A stretch of DNA of 64,000 nt from Wuchereria bancrofti (Eukaryota > Nematoda > Chromadorea > Rhabditida > Onchocercidae). The stretch lies in the NCBI GenBank assembly GCA_005281725.1, contig SSBO01000012.1, positions 9,275,099 through 9,339,098 of the forward strand, in the 5' to 3' direction. The translations under genes were made by a program, and so were the position numbers. Position 1 is the first letter of the stretch; each line of letters opens with the position of its first letter. Below are positions 13,192 to 26,400 of this stretch, in pieces. The notes beneath the pieces were generated by a model that was not told where the DNA came from, did no database searches, and saw only the letters and a list, made by a program, of their open reading frames with translations.

Positions 13192-15425
13192 TAATCATTG
13201 TATGCCAATTCTATTTTAATATTATTATTATTTCGAATAAATAACTGTGATTAGCAAATTTCAAATCGAATAAATAGTTGTGTTTATTAAATTTCAATAA
13301 AATTTCAATATTACCTAATTTCAATTTCACCAATTACATCCTTTCCCTGTAATATATTTTTTTGATAAAATTTTTCATTTTTATTTCTTAATACCGTTAA
13401 ATAGCTAATAAAATGCTGCCATCAATATTGCGTCATCAATGAACAAAATTGCTTCTTTCGAGCCCAAAAAATATTAAGCTTTTTTTCTCTTCTGAAATCT
13501 CTCGAAAATATTCAAATTCTTAAAAAAAAGAAAAAATTAGCCTAGTAATACTTTATCAGGTAGATATAAGTATTTTGAGAGATAGGTAAAGATAAAAGAC
13601 AGGTAAATAAAACAAAAAAATGTTACTTAAACTTAAAAACAATTACTTCTTACTTCATTCTTCTCATTCATTTTTCAATTTGTCAAAAATGAAAAACAAA
13701 AAAAGAAATGTTTTTCAAATATTGTAACGCCTCTNTTATTAAAATTTAATTAAAAATACTTCCTTAATAGTTTCTAAGCGATATAAATTCTTTTTCGTTG
13801 GATATAATGGCGAAAACAGATCAGCGCTACCTAATACTATCACGTTGTACACAACATATGGCAAACATTTATTTTTGGGTATACATTTTTTGAAAATTAA
13901 ATGAAAAAAATTAAAAAATTTTTGAAATTCAATTTATTAAATAAAACAATAAATTAAAATGATCAAATAGATGTGTAATGTCTAAATTATAATAATTAGT
14001 AATAGCACTAATAATAATAAACTAAATACTAGTATTGCGAGAAATGCGAAAAAGAAAAATTTTTGCTATTCTTTTGTAATAAGATGCGGAAAAAAAATTC
14101 CTTTTTCTTCATTTTAGAATTTCAAAATCTTTAAATTCATTCTAATAAATTTTTATTTATTTGTTACAATACTTTCTAAATACTTTCTTTAAAAACAAAT
14201 GAAGTCTTTCTTTTCCACACTGTTTGCTTGTTAAAAGTTAAGCTTTCATTCATTCCATTTAAATTAATTAGCTAAATGATGAAACTAAAATAATCAAATA
14301 AAATGATGCAATAGCCATATTATGTCAATTAATAATAATAATAGTAAACTAAAATTGTGATAAAAATTTTGAAAAAAAACAAAAGAACGAAAACCTTTTT
14401 CTATACCACCCCGTGAAGACAATACTAATGGCACTAGCCATTTCAGCTAATGGAACCATTTCATATTTTATCACCTCGAAATATTTTCCCATATCTCATC
14501 GTCGCTATTTTATCTTAGCAAATATTATAAAATCAATATTAAATATTCGTTAAACATTTGGCGATACAAAGATTTTTAAAGAAAAAAAAAACAATAAGTC
14601 AAGAAATTATAAATGATAGCTCACTTTTCTTTTAGATTATGTTGCAAGAAAATGAAAGAATTAAAATACTTTTTTCTTCATTTTTAATTTTTGAACGGAA
14701 TTACTTTAAAAAAAATGAATTTATTTATATTGTATAAATTTTATGATATAACATAAATTAATAAACAAAATATTTTTAACCTTAGGATCGATACCGTAAT
14801 AATTTAAACGTTCAAAATCTTCCTTTCGTCCAAAATGACAATAAATAATTTGTCCACGAATAGTGCTATTTGCAGAATAAGCTAATCATTGTATGCCAAT
14901 TCTATTTTAATATTATTATTATTTCGAATAAATAACTGTGATTAGCAAATTTCAAATCGAATAAATAGTTGTGTTTATTAAATTTCAATAAAATTTCAAT
15001 ATTACCTAATTTCAATTTCACCAATTACATCCTTTCCCTGTAATATATTTTTTTGATAAAATTTTTCATTTTTATTTCTTAATACCGTTAAATAGCTAAT
15101 AAAATGCTGCCATCAATATTGCGTCATCAATGAACAAAATTGCTTCTTTCGAGCCCAAAAAATATTAAGCTTTTTTTCTCTTCTGAAATCTCTCGAAAAT
15201 ATTCAAATTCTTAAAAAAAAGAAAAAATTAGCCTAGTAATACTTTATCAGGTAGATATAAGTATTTTGAGAGATAGGTAAAGATAAAAGACAGGTAAATA
15301 AAACAAAAAAATGTTACTTAAACTTAAAAACAATTACTTCTTACTTCATTCTTCTCATTCATTTTTCAATTTGTCAAAAATGAAAAACAAAAAAAGAAAT
15401 GTTTTTCAAATATTGTAACGCCTCT
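12045..15425. repeat. 1.69 kb direct duplication covering pseudogene exons
   Basis: 12045-13734 and 13736-15425 match at an offset of 1691, separated by one N at 13735. The second copy repeats the three N-terminal exons of the M28 pseudogene, including the same frameshift after FRGDK, so it adds no information about the gene. Identity and the N junction point to an unmerged contig overlap. Confidence 0.85.
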
Positions 15426-17410
15426 GGTAATTGAATCAACCATTGCGTACAGATATTTTCTTTTTCTCCAAATATTTCCTCTAAAATTTTCAACAATTAA
15501 CTTCTGGTCCTTTTTGCAAATCATTTCTATTCCATCTATTCGTTTTTCAAATAATTTTCAGAAATGTCAGCTAATTAAAATTAGCATTATATTAACTTAA
15601 TATGATTGATAATACTGAAATAGAGATATGCAATAATTTGAAATATAAAGTGATAATCTGCAAGGTATAGTAGCTTTGATAAAATTCGTGATGCTGAAAT
15701 ATTGAGCTTTCGTAAAATTGATAATGCTGAAATACTGAAATATGCAATGATAACCTGTAATGCTGAAATATAAATTTATTTTTTTATAAACCATTAGTCT
15801 TTCTGATCAGTAATCGTGGAATAACGTTACAAAATGCTTACTGCTTTTTTGCCATCTCTAGCAAAATTAATTTATTATAAAAAATGTGCTCAATTATTGT
15901 CAATTACAATCAATTACTACGAACAATATGTAACTTTACGCTGAATAATTTCTTTAAATTAATTAATTGTACTTTAATTATTCCAATTTTTTAACTCAGC
16001 GAACAGGACACTACGATGATAATGAAAAATAGAAATATTAAATATATTAACTACTAATTGATGCACTATACCACGAATCTCTCTAATTGTCATTTTTCAT
16101 TTTAACTAACAGAAAGTTTTGTCGTTGGCAGTACTTTTTGTGAAGTGGTTCAAGAATTGCAATTGTTTCATTTCTATTATAATTAAAGAGTTTAAAAAAT
16201 TGATTTGTACAATATATAAGTATTGAATTTAAGTTAACTAAAAATTTGTATGAAAAAATTTTAATCAAATTTGATACAAACGATAAAATAAACATCGTTT
16301 TTTCACCCTTTTTTTTTTGTTAAATTATTTCAAGTGTCATGAGACGGTCTCTCTAAAATTTATTTGCATTAAATGAAATGAAAATGTATTCGTTAAGTTT
16401 ATACTTGGAATTAAAATCTAATATTTAGCACAATAATCTTTCTTCCTACTTTGCATACACATTCATTTATTCATTTATTTATTGTTCATAAAAAATACCG
16501 TACTTTTTTATTAAATAAAAATTAACAGTAATTAATAAGTTAATAAAAATTAACAATTTTTGAGATAATAATAATAGTATCACTTAAATTTTCAACCTAG
16601 AATAAGGGAAGAAAAGTGAAATTTTATTTTTATAAACTGAAATTTTGAGAGCAAACGAGAAATAAAAAATTCAAAATTTTCCTTGCGACTTCGAAAATTA
16701 AAAAATTTAATATATTAAAGAAAAAAAATAATCAAAAACAACAATCGCAAGAAAACAAGACACTGCGTATACCCTAACCGGAACTCTTTTTCAAAAGTTA
16801 TTTTCGAAAATATTTTTTGTCGTAGTTACTATTTATCTTTACTGTCCATGTTGTTTTTCCTTTTTTCCACCCTCCCTATTTCACTTTATTTTCTCAATTA
16901 CTGTGGTATGAATAAATCATTATCAGCTACTGACTCATACAATTTAATCTTTTCTGTTTCAGATTTTCTTTTATTTTAATTTACGACTTCATTTTTCGTC
17001 TATTTTAATATTTTGTTAAAATTAGTAAGTTTGAATCTGGATTTTTTGAATTTTGTTTGAATTTTCTGAATTTTTTCTTACTTTTAATTATTTTATAAGA
17101 AAAAATTTTATAGTTTGTAACAAATCAGTAAATTTTTTGTGTTATTAGCATTAAGGACGATATTATTTTACAGAAACTGTTTGATATTTTGTAGAAACTG
17201 TCAAAATGTAATATATTGTAGCGAATCTATTACACTTCCATTATAAGTTTGAATTTAAGAATTCGCCTAATAATAGAAATGTCAGGTGCAAATTTGTAGT
17301 TATTCCTTTTTTAATCTTAATTATTTTTTGCTTTTATTAGTGTTTCCTTCTCTTTAAATTTTCAATTAGGAAATTAAATATTTAAGAATATCAGTAGTTG
17401 TCGCGAAAGA
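15426..17410. other. Non-coding AT-rich DNA
   Basis: I see no supportable gene. Open frames at 15597-15794 and 16083-16295 (minus) are low-complexity and lack neighbouring exon signals. An N-terminal membrane-anchor exon for the M28-like gene would be expected around here on the minus strand, but I could not identify one. Confidence 0.55.
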
Positions 17411-18215
17411 CGCGAAAGTTGGAATAAATCCTTAAGAAAAGGTAGAAATAATTTCCTCCATCCATGACTCATTAATCATCCCATTTATAATTCTTAGATT
17501 TATTCCCATCGAATTCCAATGCGTTTTTGTTATCCTTATTCAAATCTGAAGAGATTCACACATGTTAATCTTCCATTGTTATAATGCTTATACTGTAACT
17601 AGATATTTTCAGCTTTCTTTATGTAAATGAGCAGCTGTTTTATGTTTAATGTAAACCACTCCCATTTTAAGCATTTATAAACCTTGCGATATTAAGCCGT
17701 GATTACATAAGAATAAACGTTTTCTCCACGAGCAGTTGGTGTCCGTAAAGCTTTCACAACAGNNNNNNNNNNNNNNNNNNNNNNNNNNNNNNNNNNNNNN
17801 NNNNNNNNNNNNNNNNNNNNNNNNNNNNNNNNNNNNNNNNNNNNNNNNNNNNNNNNNNNNNNNCGCGAAAGTTGGAAGAAATCCTTAAGAAAAGGTAGAA
17901 ATAATTTCCTCCATCCATGACTCATTAATCATCTCATTTATAATTCTTAGATTTATTCCCATCGAATTCCAATGCGTTTTTGTTATCCTTATTCAAATCT
18001 AAAGAGATTCACACATGTTAATCTTCCATTGTTATAATGCTTATACTGTAACTAGATATTTTCAGCTTTCTTTATGTAAATGAGCAGCTGTTTTATGTTT
18101 AATGTAAACCACTCCCATTTTAAGCATTTATAAACCTTGCGATATTAAGCCGTGATTACATAAGAATAAACGTTTTCTCCACGAGCAGTTGGTGTCCGTA
18201 AAGCTTTCACAACAG
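17411..18215. repeat. Near-identical flanks of an assembly gap (probable haplotypes)
   Basis: 17411-17762 and 17864-18215 are 352 bp copies at an offset of 453, separated by Ns at 17763-17863. They differ at three positions that I can see: ggaataaat versus ggaagaaat, catcccat versus catctcat, and aatctgaag versus aatctaaag. The left copy stops exactly at the gap while the right copy continues, as expected when two allelic contig ends were joined by a default-size gap. Confidence 0.8.
17763..17863. other. Scaffold gap (run of N)
   Basis: 101 consecutive N bases. Because both flanks contain the same 352 bp, the true gap is probably negative (an overlap) rather than missing sequence. Confidence 0.95.
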
Positions 18216-18246
18216 ATACTGACAGTTCTTTATTCACCGTAACCAT
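18145..18246 (-). CDS. Possible terminal exon or micro-ORF of 33 residues
   Basis: A minus-strand frame begins with ATG at 18246-18244 and ends TAA at 18147-18145, encoding 33 residues; the last twelve are RGENVYSYVITA. Its 3' part recurs on the other side of the gap (17692-17762). The composition is less AT-biased than its surroundings and looks protein-like, but I recognise no family and found no convincing upstream exon. It may be the end of a gene disrupted by the gap, or chance. Confidence 0.2.
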   Translation of the reverse strand: MVTVNKELSVSVVKALRTPTARGENVYSYVITA

Positions 18247-18719
18247 ACACTTTGTTGTAAGCCAAAACTTACTATATAGGAAAACTTACTTACTATATAC
18301 AAAACTTACTATATATATAGGAATTACATTCATTGTTTGAGTAATTCTTAAGTATCAGTAAACTTCAATTGCTTTTATGCATTAATTCACTTTTGTGGTA
18401 GCGGTTACTAATCTATTTAAAAGTATTCTTGCAATGATTTTACCAGCAGCAAAGAGCACAGAGAGCAAACTGATAGTTTGACAGTTTGATCAGTCGGACT
18501 TGTCTCCTTTTTTTCTTATAAAAGGTGGAAATAAATAACTGCAGAAATCCTATAATGGTTTTCTTTGTTACCTATAACTCATAACGAGTTGGTGAATTCT
18601 GAGTCAGATGCTTGGCTTTTATTTTGGAAGCATTCGTATGGGAATGAATGCTTTCAAGCCTAGATCCTTGGCCGATTTCATCTGCTGTACAGCCTTCAGA
18701 GTCTCTTCCAAAGTGAANT

Positions 18720-18900
18720 CATTCAATCATTCATTCATTAATTCATTAATTCATTCACTCATTCATTCATTCATTCATTCATTCATTCATTCATTCATTC
18801 ATTCATTAATTCATTCATTCATTCATTCATTCATTCATTCATTCATTCATTCATTCATTCATTCATTCATTCATTCATTCATTCATTCATTCATTCATTC
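18720..18900. repeat. (ATTC)n microsatellite
   Basis: About 180 bp of nearly perfect ATTC tetranucleotide repeat with a few ATTA variants, immediately after a single N at 18719. The open frame across it encodes a periodic Ser-Phe-Ile-His pattern, which is an artefact of the repeat. The N suggests the true array length was not resolved. Confidence 0.95.
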
Positions 18901-20476
18901 AACCCAACGTTCCCTCCCACCACCCACCTCAGCTCCCTTTTACAGGACAACTGTTATTCCTTTTTCCCGCTCTCTATACTTCACATTTTTCTCTTTTTTC
19001 CTCATTTCTCTTTCCATGTCATTTTCTTTCTCATTCTAGCACTTCCTTCTACTGTCTCATTCATTCTCACTCAGTGGGAAAAAAATTTCTTTATTTTAAA
19101 TTCTCTTCTTTTATTCTGTTTTGTTTCAAATTTCAATTTCTCCCATATATTTCATTACTCATTTTCATTCACGTTTTCCTCTTGCTGTTATAAATTGAAA
19201 TTATCATTTATGTTTGTTGTGATAATTTCATGTATAATTAAGAAGATAGCACTCTTATATTCACCTTTGGAAGTGTTAATTCAATAACTGTAAATTGATT
19301 AATAAATTTATTCGTAAGAAAAAGGAAGAAATTTGAATGGAATGATAGATATTACAATTAAAATATGATAGAATAATGGATAGACGGATATGAAATTATA
19401 AGTAATCGAATTCCTTTTATAATTAAGCAATCATTATTTTACCAATTTTTTAACCGTAATTTTTTCTTATGTTATTACTATATAATAATATTTATTATTA
19501 GTGATGCATTGAGGGAAAAAAAGTTGAATGAATTCTTTTAGATTGCATTTATTCACCATTTTTCATTGCAAAAAGTTTACTTTAATTATGAACATAAACA
19601 TTTGTTACGTGGGAGCAATCTATCTGTAGTTTTATCTTCCTGTTGATTCATTTGACTTGCTTATCATTTTATCAAAACATATACGGAAATTCATTCATTC
19701 ATTCTTTCATTTCATTCTTTCACATTTATTTATCAGTTTTCTCATTAAATGTCAATCTATCAATCAACCAGTCTATCCATCTGTCTACATATCTATCTGT
19801 CTATCGATCCCTTGTTATCACTTCATCAATTTGTCATTTTTGAAGCATTTTATTCGTACTAAAAAAAGAAATTCCTGTCTAGTATTGATCCGTGAGATTG
19901 TCTCTACGAAGTCATATATCTGTAAAATCTGTGACTGTTATGACCTCGCGCTACAGGTCAGTGAAGATATATTTTTATCCATTGATACTTTTTTTCTTTT
20001 TACTCTCTCCACCTCCTCCTTTTTACATTCTATAAATTGCGAATTAACGACAAGGTCAAACTTTTTTCCATCATACAATGAAGGATTTCTAATCTCCTAA
20101 TTGCTAATTTGCATCTTTTAATTTTTTTCCTTTGCTCCCTATTTTTTTCTTTTGTTTAGCGAATGCATGAGAATCGATTTATTGAGATATTTTATTTGCC
20201 GATACTTTATACCACTCATAAATTTATTTTTGCTGCGCTATGTGAAACAAAATCTAAAAAAATGAGTAGAATTAGTCAAGTTTTTAGATTTTTATATCAC
20301 TCAACTTTTGTTTTTTCATACACAAAAAACTTTTATTCAATTACTAATTTTGTCTCAATTATTCGAATATTTGACAAAAGAAACGAAAAAGTTCTTTATA
20401 AAATTGATATGAAATATTTGTGGCGTATTATTTAGCATTTATGAAATGTAATAACTAACAGATAGATGTATTTTAG
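18901..20476. other. AT-rich DNA upstream of the RIPOR-like gene
   Basis: The first coding exon or exons of the RIPOR-like gene should lie here or further upstream. A candidate ends at a good donor after 19956 (cgctacag, then gtcagt), but neither reading frame connects it convincingly to the next exon. Short CTAT and TTCA repeats occur near 19690-19810. Nothing else is supportable. Confidence 0.5.
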
Positions 20477-23400
20477 ATTCTAACAAATAATTCATTAACG
20501 GGTTCAATTACACTAAATTACTTACATCAACATTTAATGAAGCGTTATCAAAGTGAAGCAGTACAGCAACGACTTAAACTTCTCTTCGATGTTCTTCTTC
20601 GTGGTTTCAGGTAATAGATATGTGAATAATTTGCCAGACTTACAGATATTTAATAAATTGATAAAATAAGATGTAAAATTTTTAAGAAAAAATATTTTTC
20701 CAGTATGATATTAGAAAATAAATACCTTATAATTTTCAAGATTTTCCTTTTTTCCATTTTACATTTAATCATTTTTAAACAAACTGAATTTGTTAGATGA
20801 AGTATATCGATGATGATTGCTGTATCTATTTTAAAATTTTAGTTCATTTGTGAATCATCATGCGAATGAAGTGGCATGGTTAAAAGCTCGGCTTGAATCA
20901 CTGCACTCTGATAATTTGGATGAACAACGAATCCTGCAGAAAGTTTGTTTCAAAAATTTTCCGCAACATATGTCTTGTTTATTGTCAAATGTTCCATATT
21001 TTTGCACGTTTTTCAGATAAAAAGTAATCTATTGATTAATGTTAAGATAAAAAAAGAACATGAACATGTTTCAAGGATGACATTGCAATGTTTAACTCAG
21101 TTCATAGTTATTGACAATTGTGGTGACGGATTAAATTTATTAAATTTATGTTTCACCCCAAAGATATCAACTTTCGCTTGTTTCCAAATTAATTCATTTA
21201 TAAAAAATCACTAACTTTAATTTGACTATCCAATATTTTTTCTCTCATTCCTTTTTTTCTTTCCTTCACACGACATATGTAAGCAGAAACTGCTCTATCA
21301 TACAAAAATATTGAGAAAAAAGAAAAATGTTATATTAGAAAACTTCTAGAGAAATGAATGAATAATTTAGGAATTAAAAATAGCAGAAGAGAATGAAGAG
21401 CTTTATTCGAAACATGCAGATAGAATTGTGAAACTTCGCGACCAATATCTTGGGCAAATTACCATTTACAACAATTTGAAAGGTATTACCTTTATTTTCT
21501 AGCATTGATCAGGCTGATTAAGGTAACGTTAAAAAGAGCAAATGGAAGGTAATAAAATTTCACAGAAAAAAAAAGAAAAGAAAAGAAAGAAAAAAAAAGA
21601 AAATGAGATAAAAACAAAGCAAAAGGAGAATAAGCAGAAAAACTGCAATGTATGGAATAAAAAAAATATATACATATCCTGCAAAGGATTTTATGTTAAC
21701 TTCCGACTAATCTGTTAATTACAAATTAAGTTGAAATTATCCAGATTGGATGAACAATTTCCTTTTTTTTCTTCTAGAAAGTGCACTTCAATAAGCTAAG
21801 TCACTACTTTCCTTCTTTTAAAAACCTTTCTTTTCAAAATTTGCGTAAATTTTGCTCTTTTTCTCTCATATCATCCATTGAACTTGTAATATTTCCACTG
21901 TTTTTGATTCGATTCCATTCATTCAATTCCATGAAAGCTAATCCTAAATAGCTTCAATAAATGCTTCAAAAGCATTTTGTTAGCATTCATTTCATAAATG
22001 AAAAAAGAATAGTGAAAAAATAAAGTGAATATTCTTTCTCTGTGTATGTATACGTGCTTATGTGTATGTTTCTTTATTTGTTTGTTGTTTATGTGCATAT
22101 GAATATATATGGACTATGATTTATTATTTTACATTGTAAAACTGAAGAAAAAAGGTGGAATATAATTCCTGTATCGAAAAATTTTGCCCTTGGATAAAAT
22201 AAAAAAACGGACGAAGAAAAATATTACAAAATTTTTAAAATCTGATTCCAAACTTTTTCTGATTAGTGAAGTAGTTTTTTTAGTGAAAGGAATGAAAATT
22301 CTTAATATTACAAAATTTGTTGAAATTAAGTTTGCTTTTTCTCATAATTTTCTATTGTCAAATCAAATTTCTGCAGAAGGTTGTAATTTTCGTTGTTAGC
22401 CTTGGTAGTACTTTGCAGAATTTTTGCACGATATTGTTTTAAATATAGGATCAACGACATAAACGGTATTTAACAAATTCATTTAATCTTTTTGTAACAG
22501 TTAAAAATCACTGGACGTTTTTTTTTTTTTTTTTCGCAGTCATCGAGAACTTATGCTTATACAGAATGTTTACAGAAATGAAGATTCATCCATGTCGAGA
22601 ATGTTTCAGGATTTATTTAAATTTTCATATTTTGAAGATTCAAATATTTTATTAGCTTCAAAAATATTTCATTTTGAGGAATATATTTGAACCAAACTTT
22701 TAAATGTGTTTTCTTTTTCTCTTTAAATAAAAAGGAACAGAAAATGAAGAAGAAAGTGAATGCGAGCTATTACCGACAATTTTCAAAATTTGTTTGAAAA
22801 TTATTTCGAAATTGATTTTATTTTCAAGCGAAATTTTAGAAATTGTTTATGTTATGATGATTTTTGTGTTAAAAATTTTTATCGCATATTATTCCGGATT
22901 ATGACAATCTACATTCAAGTATATGAGGTAAGAAACGAGTGCAATGTCCCATTATTTGTCATACAAAAGTGTCGTTATTTGTTTATTTCAAAAGAAATTC
23001 ATTGCTGCGGGCAACAGCAGCAATGTTTATCTTTTTGATTAATCCTTGTAGTATTATTTAACTTGAAATCTTTAAATCATGTAATTATGTTTATCTAATC
23101 AATTCTTCGACATTATAAATATCAGACAAATTTTACAATGGTAAGATTAATAAAAAGTATTTGTTATATAAGAATTTGTAGCAATTGGAATAAAATATAT
23201 GGATTAAGAAGATAGTCATTCTATTTTTATTCAAATAATACTTAATTGACTAATCTTTATAATTGATCAGTAATTTATAATAATATTGAATTCTTACCAG
23301 AATTATCAGAAATTCATACTGTACACTTATTACAACAATCTTGCTAAGCTTATAACTCATTCTTAATTATTTATTTTATAATTTGTAAAGCCTAATGTTT

Positions 23401-26400
23401 AAGGAAAAATAACATTTGTATGTACTTCAAAAGAAAATTTCATCATTCGTTATATTTTGTTTAATTTGCTAATATATAATGTTTAAGCTTTTAGGTAAAT
23501 TTTAATTGCTAGAAAAGCAAATCTTTGCATACTTCTCTTTCTTTCTTGCTCTCTCTCTCTCCACTTATAATTCGAAGTACTTCTATTCTTGACAACCTCT
23601 CATATTGAAGTATCATCCACTTGTTGTTATCTCTAATGAATAATAAAAGCAGTGGATGAATTCTGATCGATTTCATTGGAAGAGAAAAGAAGAGAATGTA
23701 ATACATTCACTTAGGTCATTCCGATTTATAGTTATTCGTAAAATATTATTCAAAATGAATGTGAGCATGATATAGCTAGCTCATTAAGAAGTGTTTTCAG
23801 CAATGAAATCGTTATGGCAGCTATCTTCGAAGTTTGGGTCAAATAGGTCATTCATAGGGAATTATATATATTCTGACAGAAATTTTTCTTTTTTTTTTGA
23901 TGAATTTCTATGCAGAATTTTAATGTTCTTTTTTCTGTCTTTTTAATTAAGAAATTTAGGTGGATCAGTCGGTGATTTACGATTATTGGGAGGTTCAGCA
24001 CGTTCCATTCCATCATTTGGGAACAGTAACCAGATGACAAAACGTTTGAATCAAGCTGCAGCAGCTGTTGAATTAGAATTGTACAGTATGGTGGGACGTT
24101 TACAAATCGAAATTAAAGGTTTGCTGTTTTTTTTTTTTTTTTTCATGTGCATTATTAGGATGATATGCGAGAATAGATAGCATTCAGTTTACTGAAAACA
24201 GATGGAATTTATTTCATGAATTGGTTAAATGAGTGTTTTTTCTCATTGTGGAATATTTTTAGAATTCTTTTGTAGTTTTTGTAAGTTTTTTTTTTATATA
24301 AATTCGAATTTTGATGAAAATTTTTATTTATTTATTTTTTGAGTCTTTATAAAATGAATTATTTATAGTGTTCAGAAATAATTTTGTTAAATTGCTACAG
24401 TAATTTTGCAGCTATTATTGGATTCGCTCGCATAACACCTGGTGATATTTTTGAAGTGTCGATCAGGCATGGTACTCAAAAGTGGAAAACACGTGGTAAG
24501 ACTCAACCGGATCGGACTCAGAGATGGGGTCATTCTTCGGTTATATTTACATGTTATCCAGATTTTCCTATTGAAGTGAAGGTAATTTTCATTGACATTT
24601 TTAATTTGGAAAATTGTTGTTGCATTTCAAAAATCGTTTTTTTTCTTATTCCTAGCTAAAATGTTATGTCTGGATTTCCAAAAAGAATATTTCCGGGATA
24701 TATATTATTCTAGTCTTTAAATAGAAATTTCAATTCCCAGGCGACTGAGATTCGCTTTTTTAAATCGAAAACACTGAGCGAACGTTCTTTTGATCCTGGT
24801 GAAATGTTTTGTTCACAGTCACAACTAGTAACAGTTAATTTGAATCAAATTGGGACACTCAAATTAGAATTGGTTGTTCACTGGCTGTAAGTTTTATTCT
24901 TACTACTTCAAGACGTTTTTAACATGATAACGTAACTAATTGGTTGCTATTATAGGAAATTAATATTTTAAGTCCGAAAGAGCCAACTTGAATTTTGCTT
25001 AATTAATTTTCTATAACATGCTTGCACAATCTAGTAAAAATTTCAACTAATAGCATTTCAATCTTTTAATCATTGCTTCTCCGGTTGAGTACACCTTATT
25101 CTGCTGCTCTAGTTAAGATAACAACTTTTGATTATGTCAAATTCTCGAAATTTAAATCTCCAAATTTCCCAGTTTTTTTTTTGAAAAGCGGCGCAAATGT
25201 ACTCAATTACAGGCCGCTAATGAATGCGAAGAATTCGAACAGTATGAGTAGCACATACAGTTCATTTTTCAATGAAAATTGTTTCTTGGATAATGCGTCA
25301 ACTAGTGATGCAGTTGTATGTATATTGATTTTTAATTTTTGGAAAACTTTATGCTAACTTTATAATGCATATATCTTTCAAATTTTGAAGATTCTAAAAT
25401 TAAATTATGATTCGCAACCAAACATGGAAACTTTAAAGTTATTATTTCAAATCACAATTTTACGAATAATCCAGAAAAAGAAGTAGTTACAGGAGAAGAA
25501 ACCCCGAATCTTAATGCGCGAGAAGAAGCGCAATAATCAACTTATGAGACAAAAAGAAATTTGGCGTTCATCAACAAATATCCTAGATAGTGTTTATGAT
25601 GATATTAGCAAGTCAATCCCAACCATTGATACGGTTAGCTTATCGTGATTTCTTTTTTAATATTTTAAAATTAGGCATTTTGGATTTACTTCCAATGTTT
25701 TTATAACAAATGCCAAACTTAAGGATTGTGCTTAGCTGTTCTGACTCTTTAAATTTAACAATTTTGTTTTTCTGCTTGAATTTTACTAAGTCGTTAAGAC
25801 TCGGCTAATGTTGCACTTAAATTTCATTATTTGCTTGTTTACTTTTATTTGTATCAATTTAAAAAAGGAAAAAGAAGAACGAGAAATTTTATAGATGGAG
25901 GCATTGCCTGTAAAACGAGGAGAACTAAAAAAAGAAGCACCTGAATCAGTTTACCTTAAAAATGAATGGAAACGTTCAGTTAGCGTGTCACAACTTGTGG
26001 TAAACTCAAATCTGAATTTATGTGAACGTATTTCTTCAACATCTTCGGCACCAACTGAGGATGATTTGTTACATCTCATTGGATTGATTAAACCAGTTAC
26101 TTCAAAACTGATTCGGAAATATCCTGAAATTACTACCAACAAATCATGTGTGACTCGTTGGGAGAGATTTTTGAAGGTAAAAATGTTTTTCGTTGCCGCT
26201 TTTTGACAATGTGCAATAGATTGCGAAACTAATTATCTTTTCTAGTTCAAATTAATAATTTCATTTTTACTGAGCGAAAATTTCAGATAAAAGATGAAGT
26301 GTCAGTTGGTCGGAAAGACGAATTGGCAAATGGGATTGATGTGGATTATCGAGATGAACATGATGAGAATTTTGGATTTCAAGGTGTCGAACAGACGTTA

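Noticed and set aside
18720..18900. CRISPR-like array
   Set aside because: There are no spacers; it is a simple four-base repeat in a eukaryotic genome.
18608..19039. A 143-residue frame with a periodic Ser-Phe-Ile-His pattern, at first sight a repeat protein
   Set aside because: The periodicity is the translation of an ATTC microsatellite and the frame crosses an N.
22535..23040. Open stretches as additional RIPOR exons
   Set aside because: The neighbouring exons join exactly in phase without them and the acceptor/donor pairs are weak; kept only as possible cassette exons.
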